Positions 6,809 through 12,922 of a stretch of 12,922 nucleotides of DNA are shown here, in pieces; positions within the stretch are counted from its first letter, which is position 1, and the number at the start of each line of letters is the position of its first letter. Source of the stretch: Candidatus Hydrogenedentota bacterium (lineage in GTDB: Bacteria; Hydrogenedentota; Hydrogenedentia; Hydrogenedentales; CAITNO01); the NCBI GenBank assembly GCA_007118765.1, contig SKQZ01000019.1, positions 1 to 12,922 on the forward strand, read 5' to 3'. The position numbers and the translations under genes were made by a program. The notes under the pieces were generated by a model. It saw only the letters and a program-made list of their open reading frames with translations. It had not been told where the DNA came from and did no database searches.

Positions 6809-8302
6809 CTATTCCGTTGGGTTGTACTCGCTTTCGACACGGTCTGCGTCATGGTAAACCTGCTGTTCTTCCCGGGCGCGCTGTCTGCGGGTAACGGTAT
6901 TGGTTTCCGCAGCCACCTGTGTTTCCCGTATGTCGCGATGATATGTTTGTAACAGCACCGACCACGGCTCACCCTTGGATAAGATTTCCACGGCGCGAAG
7001 GAGCGGCAAATCTTCCACCGTCTCGTCGGTAACCTCGTATTGGGGCGTAACGCTGCCGTGATTTTGGCGCAGTTGGTTTTCCGGGGCACGCTCAAAAGAC
7101 ATGTACATCTGCCGCGCCAACGCCACTTCTTCTTCCCGCGTCATGGGTTCCTCCACATCGGGAAGGATGCCTTGGTTGTCAATCGTTACGTCGGCGGGCG
7201 TGTAATAAAGCGCCGTCGTCAGGCGCAACGCCGTATTGCGCGGTTGTTGCAGAGGGATCACCGTTTGTACGCTTCCCTTGCCAAAGGTTTTCTCGCCCAC
7301 CACGATGGCCCGCTGGTGATATTGCAATGCGCCGGTCACGATTTCAGCGGAACTGGCCGTTTCCGAATTCGCGAGCACAATCAACGGGAACTCTTGGGAC
7401 AGCACCGGCGTGGCGGTGGTTTTTAGGCGCATATCGTCTTTGCCCGGCTCACCGTCTTCGTCAACACGCCCACGCGTATAGGTAACAAGCAGGCCCCGGG
7501 GCAAGAACAGGTCACACACCTCTTTGGAAGCGCTCAAAAGGCCGCCTGCATTCCAGCGCAGATCAAGCACCAACGCTTCCATCCCGTCGTCAAGCAACTC
7601 CAGAATGCCCCGCTCCACGTCGCGAGCAGTAGTGTCACTGAAAGAACTCAATCGTATATAGCCCACATTGTTCTTGAGCATCTGTTTTTCTTTTACGCTT
7701 TCAAGCGGAATACGCGCGCGCTTCACGTCCACATCAAACATTTCCGGTGTGGCGTCCTCGGGCGCGTCCTCGCCCGGGTTACGGACGATGGACAGGGTGA
7801 CCGTGGTGCCGCGGCGACCACGAATCAACTGGGCGGCATCAGGCGTGTCCATGCCTTCGGTGGATTTGCCGTCAATCGCGGCAATAATGTCAAGCGGCTG
7901 AAGCCCCGCTTCTGCTGCGGGCGATCCCACGACGGGCATAAACACGGCGATATTGTCGTCATCGTCCTTTTTGATGGAAACCCCGATGCCATCAAACTCC
8001 CCTTTCGTTTCTTCGCGCAACGCTTCAAATTCTTCCACCGTCACGAACGCGCTGTTTCTGTCCAGAGCACTCATAATGCCCGACAGCGCCCCTTCGACAA
8101 CCTCGTCCATTTCCACGGACCGCACATATTCACGCAACACGATATCCAACACCGTGCCGATGGGCTCCAACTCGCGATAGACGTCCACATCACGTTCCGT
8201 CGCCGACAGGCGCTCAACAAAACCATTGCTAAGCAACAAAATCAGGCAGACAAGAAAACCCAAGGTTGCGAAAAAGTCCGACTTGTTATTTCGTTTCGCC
8301 AT
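6809..8302 (-). CDS. ctpA: Membrane-anchored S41 carboxyl-terminal processing protease (CtpA) with PDZ domain
   Basis: This 497-residue serine protease of the S41 family cleaves near the C-termini of envelope proteins. An N-terminal hydrophobic segment (about 9-28, following KRNNK) is a signal anchor that places the body outside the cytoplasm. A PDZ domain follows (about 101-175, with FDGIGVSI and SPAAEAGLQPLDII). The protease core carries GYIRLSSF (214-221), LDLRWNAGGLL (247-257), the nucleophile in SETASSAEI (S317 by alignment with SASASEI) and the general-base lysine in GEKTFGKGS (K342). A tail of about 110 residues, rich in charged residues, extends the protein beyond the usual 400-450. 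The reading frame stays open to an ATG at 8392, but 8302 is preferred: GGAG lies 10 nt upstream and the anchor then sits at the true N-terminus. rph begins 8 nt after the stop. Confidence 0.94.
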   Translation of the reverse strand: MAKRNNKSDFFATLGFLVCLILLLSNGFVERLSATERDVDVYRELEPIGTVLDIVLREYVRSVEMDEVVEGALSGIMSALDRNSAFVTVEEFEALREETKGEFDGIGVSIKKDDDDNIAVFMPVVGSPAAEAGLQPLDIIAAIDGKSTEGMDTPDAAQLIRGRRGTTVTLSIVRNPGEDAPEDATPEMFDVDVKRARIPLESVKEKQMLKNNVGYIRLSSFSDTTARDVERGILELLDDGMEALVLDLRWNAGGLLSASKEVCDLFLPRGLLVTYTRGRVDEDGEPGKDDMRLKTTATPVLSQEFPLIVLANSETASSAEIVTGALQYHQRAIVVGEKTFGKGSVQTVIPLQQPRNTALRLTTALYYTPADVTIDNQGILPDVEEPMTREEEVALARQMYMSFERAPENQLRQNHGSVTPQYEVTDETVEDLPLLRAVEILSKGEPWSVLLQTYHRDIRETQVAAETNTVTRRQRAREEQQVYHDADRVESEYNPTE

Positions 8303-8496
8303 TATCCAGAATCTCCGGTTTGACAGCGCTCCATGCGCTTTTCTTTGCTCCGTGTATTGTTTGCGTGTTCGGGCGCAACGGCCATCCGACATACTGTAAC
8401 AGGCCGCACTCGGCGCTGACGCCAGTCTATCAAAAGCCCGGTTGCAACTGCACAGTCACAGCCTGCGCGATTATTTGTTCTGTTGACACGCCATTC
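8303..8496. other. Intergenic region upstream of ctpA
   Basis: This 194-bp gap separates the end of the coiled-coil/LRR gene from ctpA. I find no strong terminator for the upstream gene. A 4-bp inverted repeat GGCG/CGCC (8413-8424) is too short to call. No minus-strand promoter better than a weak extended -10 (TGTTACAGT, within 8391-8400) can be found, so it is open whether ctpA shares a transcript with the large upstream gene. Confidence 0.5.
8313..8316 (-). promoter_or_regulatory. Ribosome binding site that decides the ctpA start
   Basis: Minus-strand GGAG lies 10 nt before the ATG at 8302. It favours this start over the in-frame ATG at 8392, which would put 30 polar, basic residues in front of the hydrophobic anchor. 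Confidence 0.6.
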
Positions 8497-11400
8497 TTAA
8501 CCGAGCGGCGTAACAGAACACGTGGGCATCTGGCGGTCCAATTGGCGCAATTGATCCTGCGTGATGCCGGTACGCTCCAAATGCAACCGCTGCAACCTAC
8601 GCATTTGTTCAAACACCGAAAATACGCCGGAGGTAATGTTGGGCGCGTTATAGATTTCAACCCGTTCAAGGTTCACCAGATCTTTCAAGACTTGCAAGCC
8701 GTCATTAGGCATGCGCGTTCCGTCAATTTTAAGGCGTTCAAGTCCGCGCACCGTCAGCAATTTATTCATGCCGGCGGCAGTCACCGCCGTATCAGTCATT
8801 TCTAGTTCATAGAGCGTTGCCAATTTGGAGACGCCATCCATGCTCTCGTCCGTAATATCAGGGCCTCTGAGAATCAGCGAAAAGATCATGGTTTCGTTGC
8901 GCTCGTTCTGCATGGCCTCCAGGAAACTCAAGTCGGTGATGCCCGACCCTATCTCCAACTGTATGTCCATGCGTGCGGGAATAGTCACATTACCCCGGGC
9001 GGCATCAAGGTATTGCCAGTCGCCGGGCTGGTTCCACCTTCGTATGGCAACGCGACCCACCGATTCCGATGGGAACGACAATACGCGCTCGCCCGGTGAG
9101 GTCATGTCACGAACCACAATGTGCGGATCACGAGACGTAACCGTGACCGTGCGGGAAAAGCCTTGCGACACATACGAGCGTTCTTCGTCGGTCATCACCA
9201 TATCAATAAAGACAATGTTGACGCCTTGGAGCGCCCACAGGTGTTGCAGGTTATCCTCATCCAATTCCATCTGCGGCAGCCGCAATGACGAAATGGCGCC
9301 GGCGGGCAAATCTGCCAACGGCGATAGATCGTCCACATGTTCGGAGCGCACCACCAGATGAAACTGCGTTGTTTCCGGATACTCAACCACACCCCGCGCC
9401 TCGGCAAAGGCAGGCCATTCTCCGGCCATGGTTTGCATCTCCGGATCATACAGAGTGCCAAATGAGCGCTCTTCCGGGAATTCCAGGTAGCGCATTTCGA
9501 CTTCTTCAGGTTCAGGTGTTGGCGTTGCATCCGCCACCGGCGCCTCTACCTCTTCCTGCGGAGAGGCGGGTGTTCGGCTTCCCTGCACAAAGAAGGCGAT
9601 GATGCCCACGATGGCAATGACAAACAGAAGCCCCGCCGCAACAAACACTTTCATGCTGCTCCGCGCCCTGGGCACGGCAATGGATACCGACTGATCGGGA
9701 AACACAAACGCGACATCTCGCGGTTTCGGATACACCTCCTCGCCACTCGCACCCAACTCGTCGCCTTCATAAGGGGTCAGCACCGGTACTTGCTGCTGTG
9801 CATCATCTGCGGCGGGCGCCGGAGGCACTTCTTCAGGAAACGGCTCCGCAGTTTCCGGCTCGGGGAACGGCTCTTCGGCTTCGGGTTCGGGCAGGGGCGC
9901 CACGGTTGGAGGTGTTTGCTCCGGTTCCGGCGCCGGGGGTTCGCCCTGAAGCGGCGGCAACGGTTCGGCGTCATCGTCCTCTATCGGTTTCAACGTCGGC
10001 GGCTCAGGAGGCGCTTCCTCGTCGGCGGGCATTAGCTTTATCGGCGCCTGTTGTTTCTTCTTCAGCGCTTCCATCTGCTTCTTAACCTGCTCCTGCGCTA
10101 GTTGAGCAGCCTGTTTTTGTGTTTGCTTTTGGGACTGTTGCTGCGCGATCTTCAGCGCGTCTTCCTGCGTCTGACGCTTGGACTGTTGTTGTGCAATCTT
10201 CAATGCGTCCTGTTGCGTCTGGCGCTTGGACTGTTGCTGCGCAATCTTCAGTGCGTCCTGTTGCGTCTGGCGCTTGGACTGTTGTTGCGCAATCTTCAGT
10301 GCGTCCTGTTGCGTCTGCCGCTTGGACTGTTGCTGCGCAATCTTCAGCGCGTCCTGCTGCGTCTGACCCTTGGACTGTTGCTGCGCAATCTTCAGCGCGT
10401 CCTTTTGCGTCTGACGCTTGGACTTTATTTTTGAAGCCTTGGCAACGTCTTCTTTTGTCTTGCGACCCGACGCATGTGACATGGCATAATTCAGCGCAAA
10501 CAATCCGCTCCCGCCGGGAACTTTGCCGTCGGCAATGCCGGCGGCATCACCGGGCGTCTGCATTTGCGACGACTCTTGAATTGCCTTTTGCGCCGCCTGT
10601 TTGCGAATTGTCTCCTGCTGGTCGCGCTGTGATTTCTCCAACGCCTGCAACTGCTCTTGGATCTTCTTGAGCTGTTTCGCTTGTGGCGAATCTTCCAGCC
10701 CGCTCTCGCGTTTGACCGCATCGCTAATCTGGGAAACCTCGGCCTGCAACACCACCTGCGACGACTGCTGCTCCATGTTCTTGTGACGCAATGCGGCAAG
10801 CTCGTTTTCAAGCTGTGAAATAATCTCGCGGCTGGCAGACTGTTCTTCTGCTGCTTTGGCGGCCGCTTCTTCACGCTCGTTAAGCACTTCCTTGAGCGCT
10901 TCGAGCTCTTTACGCGACTCTTCGAGTTCCTTGTTCTTTTCCGCTTCGTTCTGGCGCAGTTTCTCCATTTCCTGCACCAACGCACTTTCGGCGTCCTGGG
11001 TCTCGAGTGTTTCGGAACGCAACTGTTCAAGCTCTTGCTGGAGCGTTTCCAATTCACGCTGCTTTTCCGTATTGGCTTCTTCTGCGCTGAGGGCGTCCTG
11101 TTCGCGCTGAGACAGCTGCTCGCGCAGTTGCTCCATCTCTGCCTGCGCCTCTTCCAGCGCCTTGGATTTGGCTTCCTCATTTTCACGCAGTTGCGTAACT
11201 TCGCGAGCCAGTTCCTCCTCGGACGACGACGCGGTTTGTGCCTGTTGTTGCAACGTGGCCAGTTCTTGCTGCAACTTTTGCACCATTTCGTCATGTTCGG
11301 TGCTGGCTTCCTCGGCGGCGGCTACGGCCTGCTGCTGTTCCGCCAATTGCGCGCGCAGTTCATCCATTTCGCTGCGGGCGTTGGTAAGCACTTTGGATTT

Positions 11401-12816
11401 TTGCGACTCGCTGCTGCGCAGGTGTTCCAGTTCACTGACCAAATCCTGTTCGGATTGGGCATAGTGGTCTGCCCGCTGTCGCAGTTGCTCGAGTTCTTCT
11501 TTGAGGGCTTGTTCTGCTTCGGCGCTGAGTTTCTTTTCCTGGAGCTGATTGCTGAGTTCCTCTTCCCGTTGAAGCTGTTCCTGCCGCAATCGTTCCATTT
11601 CTTCGCGCGTCTTTTGCAGCGCATCCGATTTTTCCGCCTCGTTGGCGCGCAACTGCGCAACTTCATCAGCCAGAGCGCGTTCGGATTCGGCGGCGTCTTT
11701 GGCACGCTGTTCGATTTCGTCCAGCTGCCCGCGCATCTTGGAGATTTCCTGCTCACTCTCTTTCGCGCGCGCTTCCGCCGCCGCCACCGCCTGTTCGCGG
11801 TCCTGTAATTGTTCCTGCAAGGCGCTCAGCTGTTCACGTGCCGCCTCCAGGGCCTCGCTCTTGCTGCGCTCGTTTTCACGCAACGTTTCCAATTCTGACT
11901 TGAGGGTTTCCCGCGCTTGCTCCGCTTGGTCCGCCTCGGCATTGATGCGCTCCATTTCAGCGCGCATGGCTTCAAGAGCCGCTTCCTGCTCGCGGTTCTG
12001 TGATTGGGCCTGCTCAATCGCCTTTTCACGTTCCTGCAAAGACTCCTGCAACTGCTCAAGCGCATGGCGCGCCTGCTCCAGCTCTTCGGACTTCGCATCC
12101 CCCTGTTTGCGCAACCGCTCCACCTCTTGGTTCAGCAATTCTTCGGATTCGGCGGCGTTCTCAGAGCGCTGTTGAAGGGAGTGCACTTCATTTTCGAGCT
12201 TCGCCACCATTTGCTCGCGTTCCGCCAACTCCTGCTCTGCGTCCGCTACCTCGGCCTCCCGTTCCAACAGGGTGTGTTTTAAGGTATCGAGTTCTGAATG
12301 CGCCTGCTCAAGGGCCTCCGATTTCTCCCGTTCTTTTTCGCGCAGGTTGTCCAGTTCTTGCAGCAGTTCGTTTTGCTCGCGGGCGGCGTCTTCTTTTTGC
12401 GATAAGAAGGACTCAAGTTTTGCTTGCAAATCGGCAACGGTATTCTGAAGCGTTTCCTTATCCAACGCCTCCGCCTGGCGTTTGTCCAGGGTGGCCTTCA
12501 TGTCGCCCGCCTTGCTCGCTTGCTCGGTCACAAACTCCGTCAACTGCATCGCCTGTTCCATATCAAGCATATCATCAAGCAGGCCGCCCGCAGCGCGAAT
12601 CTGATCAAGACGATGGCTAAGCCGTTCGCAATCATGAACCGCCTCGCCTGTTCTGCCCAAGGCAGACAGATTTTCCACACGCATGCGCAACATCAGCGGG
12701 CTATTGGGAATATAGTGCTTGATTTCTTCAAGCAGCGCCAATGCTTCCGGATGTCGCTCCTGACTGCCCAACTGGCGTGCAGTCTCAAATTTTTCTTCTA
12801 TGATGCTGGGATGCAT
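8497..12816 (-). CDS. Giant single-pass membrane protein: TPR-like, 11-heptad coiled-coil repeats, 16-residue repeats, Pro-rich, TM, LRR-like
   Basis: I do not recognise a named family for this 1439-residue protein; its function is unknown. In order: a TPR-like N-terminal segment (about 8-66, with EALALLEEI and LSALGRTGEAV); a long charged coiled coil (about 100-745) containing seven back-to-back 77-residue units (157-695); a Gly/Ala-rich break (about 755-785); six 16-residue repeats (800-895) plus a degenerate seventh; a Pro/Glu-rich stretch (about 930-1010); a basic flank RARSSMK; one transmembrane helix (about 1057-1077); and a C-terminal region (about 1139-1439) with degenerate leucine-rich repeats, clearest at 1330-1430. 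With no signal peptide and positive charges before the helix, the roughly 1050-residue N-terminal part should be cytoplasmic and the LRR part external. The start is supported by AGGAG (12827-12823), 6 nt upstream. Structural, scaffold or sensor roles are possible but unproven. Confidence 0.9.
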   Translation of the reverse strand: MHPSIIEEKFETARQLGSQERHPEALALLEEIKHYIPNSPLMLRMRVENLSALGRTGEAVHDCERLSHRLDQIRAAGGLLDDMLDMEQAMQLTEFVTEQASKAGDMKATLDKRQAEALDKETLQNTVADLQAKLESFLSQKEDAAREQNELLQELDNLREKEREKSEALEQAHSELDTLKHTLLEREAEVADAEQELAEREQMVAKLENEVHSLQQRSENAAESEELLNQEVERLRKQGDAKSEELEQARHALEQLQESLQEREKAIEQAQSQNREQEAALEAMRAEMERINAEADQAEQARETLKSELETLRENERSKSEALEAAREQLSALQEQLQDREQAVAAAEARAKESEQEISKMRGQLDEIEQRAKDAAESERALADEVAQLRANEAEKSDALQKTREEMERLRQEQLQREEELSNQLQEKKLSAEAEQALKEELEQLRQRADHYAQSEQDLVSELEHLRSSESQKSKVLTNARSEMDELRAQLAEQQQAVAAAEEASTEHDEMVQKLQQELATLQQQAQTASSSEEELAREVTQLRENEEAKSKALEEAQAEMEQLREQLSQREQDALSAEEANTEKQRELETLQQELEQLRSETLETQDAESALVQEMEKLRQNEAEKNKELEESRKELEALKEVLNEREEAAAKAAEEQSASREIISQLENELAALRHKNMEQQSSQVVLQAEVSQISDAVKRESGLEDSPQAKQLKKIQEQLQALEKSQRDQQETIRKQAAQKAIQESSQMQTPGDAAGIADGKVPGGSGLFALNYAMSHASGRKTKEDVAKASKIKSKRQTQKDALKIAQQQSKGQTQQDALKIAQQQSKRQTQQDALKIAQQQSKRQTQQDALKIAQQQSKRQTQQDALKIAQQQSKRQTQEDALKIAQQQSQKQTQKQAAQLAQEQVKKQMEALKKKQQAPIKLMPADEEAPPEPPTLKPIEDDDAEPLPPLQGEPPAPEPEQTPPTVAPLPEPEAEEPFPEPETAEPFPEEVPPAPAADDAQQQVPVLTPYEGDELGASGEEVYPKPRDVAFVFPDQSVSIAVPRARSSMKVFVAAGLLFVIAIVGIIAFFVQGSRTPASPQEEVEAPVADATPTPEPEEVEMRYLEFPEERSFGTLYDPEMQTMAGEWPAFAEARGVVEYPETTQFHLVVRSEHVDDLSPLADLPAGAISSLRLPQMELDEDNLQHLWALQGVNIVFIDMVMTDEERSYVSQGFSRTVTVTSRDPHIVVRDMTSPGERVLSFPSESVGRVAIRRWNQPGDWQYLDAARGNVTIPARMDIQLEIGSGITDLSFLEAMQNERNETMIFSLILRGPDITDESMDGVSKLATLYELEMTDTAVTAAGMNKLLTVRGLERLKIDGTRMPNDGLQVLKDLVNLERVEIYNAPNITSGVFSVFEQMRRLQRLHLERTGITQDQLRQLDRQMPTCSVTPLG
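10132..10419 (-). repeat. Six tandem 48-bp repeats encoding a 16-residue Gln-rich motif
   Basis: Six in-frame copies encode variants of KRQTQQDALKIAQQQS (protein residues 800-895). Variation is confined to position 2 (R or G) and position 6 (K, Q or E). The nucleotide copies are also highly similar, differing mainly at third codon positions, which indicates recent expansion or gene conversion. A degraded seventh copy (QKQTQKQAAQLAQEQV) follows at 10084-10131. The 16-residue period does not match the heptad rhythm of the upstream coil. Confidence 0.95.
10732..12348 (-). repeat. Seven tandem 77-residue (231-bp) coiled-coil units
   Basis: Protein residues 157-695 split into seven units of exactly 77 residues starting at 157, 234, 311, 388, 465, 542 and 619. 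Aligned by eye, L2, R3, K9, L13, L23, L72 and E75 are invariant, S10 is kept in six of seven, and position 20 is always L or M. Since 77 is 11 heptads, the a/d phase carries across unit borders. The preceding 29 residues (about 128-156) align with the end of a unit, suggesting an older, partly eroded copy. A degenerate start of an eighth may follow at 696. The units are divergent, so this is an old duplication rather than a recent DNA array. Confidence 0.92.
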
Positions 12817-12883
12817 GAATCACTCCTGCCCGTGAAACGAAACACTTCACCGTGTGCTATCTTTACCAACGCTTCTTGATGAC

Positions 12884-12916
12884 ATTATACACATTCTAAT
12901 AAAAAGAATCGCTCAA
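12884..12916 (-). promoter_or_regulatory. Candidate promoter of the coiled-coil/LRR gene
   Basis: A perfect -10 TATAAT (12889-12884 on the minus strand) would start transcription near 12877 and leave a leader of about 61 nt. The best -35-like word, TTGAGC (12916-12911), is 21 bp away, which is longer than normal; nothing better lies at 17 bp. The -10 alone carries most of the support, and it overlaps the DnaA-box match. Confidence 0.4.
12885..12893 (+). promoter_or_regulatory. Consensus DnaA box overlapping a -10 element
   Basis: TTATACACA matches the DnaA-box consensus TTATNCACA at every position. It shares five bases with the -10 of the large minus-strand gene. It is the only perfect match I found in the window, and no second box lies within the visible 106 bp. 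It could be a DnaA-responsive promoter, the edge of an origin outside the window, or chance. Confidence 0.3.
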
Positions 12917-12922
12917 TATACA

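Larger units (their letters stand above)
12817..12922. other. AT-rich upstream region of the coiled-coil/LRR gene
   Basis: The 106 bp up to the window end contain the Shine-Dalgarno site AGGAG (12827-12823, minus strand), a perfect minus-strand TATAAT (12889-12884) and a plus-strand TTATACACA (12885-12893) that is a perfect match to the DnaA-box consensus TTATNCACA. The distal part (about 12870-12922) is clearly richer in A and T than the rest of the window. No gene is visible within it. Confidence 0.55.

Noticed and set aside
8303..8392. Upstream extension of ctpA to the ATG at 8392
   Set aside because: The extra 30 residues are polar and basic, precede the signal anchor and would spoil its position. 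A good ribosome binding site supports 8302.
10084..10419. Regular 48-bp repeats resembling a CRISPR array
   Set aside because: The copies are directly adjacent with no unique spacers, stay in frame within a long gene and encode a constant 16-residue motif.
10491..11294. Minus-strand open frame of 267 codons overlapping the coiled-coil gene in another frame
   Set aside because: The Arg/Ser/Lys-rich low-complexity product is the expected frameshifted reading of the coil repeats, with no independent start signal seen.
11035..11808. Plus-strand open frame of 257 codons opposite the coiled-coil gene
   Set aside because: It is a shadow of repetitive Glu/Gln/Leu codons; the Leu/Phe-rich translation simply mirrors the antisense coil.

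Overview
This is a bacterial chromosomal window carrying mostly core housekeeping genes. It also holds one very large, repeat-rich membrane protein gene that matches no family I can name with confidence. The gene set (DnaA, alanine racemase, PgsA, CtpA) points to a peptidoglycan-containing bacterium. Moderate-to-high GC, Shine-Dalgarno sites at several starts, and degenerate leucine-rich repeats with the T.IT...L..L..L spacing common in Planctomycetes, Hydrogenedentota and related lineages suggest a PVC- or Hydrogenedentota-like Gram-negative. That placement is an inference, not something the sequence proves. I see no phage, IS, CRISPR, tRNA or rRNA feature.

Layout. Plus strand: a non-coding stretch (1-276), a one-domain MazG-type NTP pyrophosphohydrolase (277-741), a 262-bp gap, then dnaA (1004-2392), which ends in a likely hairpin terminator. 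Everything to the right is on the minus strand and converges on dnaA. Read in the direction of transcription, the order is: the 1439-residue coiled-coil/LRR membrane protein (12816-8497), ctpA (8302-6809), rph (6800-6084), rdgB (6091-5495), tsaC (5498-4875), rpiB (4833-4393), pgsA (4259-3648) and alr (3593-2445). The ctpA-rph-rdgB-tsaC block is tightly packed or overlapping, so it is very probably one operon. rpiB follows 41 bp later. pgsA appears to have its own extended -10 promoter almost at its start codon.

How the genes work together. MazG and RdgB both clean damaged or non-canonical nucleotides. RNase PH trims tRNA 3' ends and TsaC starts t6A modification of tRNA. RpiB belongs to the pentose phosphate pathway. 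PgsA and Alr supply the envelope (phosphatidylglycerol and D-alanine). CtpA is a membrane-anchored PDZ protease facing outside the cytoplasm.

The most unusual object is the 1439-residue protein. It has a short N-terminal TPR-like segment and then seven consecutive 77-residue coiled-coil units, each exactly 11 heptads long with no length variation. After these come six 16-residue (48-bp) tandem repeats, a Pro/Glu-rich stretch, a single transmembrane helix and a C-terminal leucine-rich-repeat-like domain predicted to lie outside the cytoplasmic membrane. Its upstream region carries a perfect TATAAT that overlaps a perfect DnaA-box consensus.
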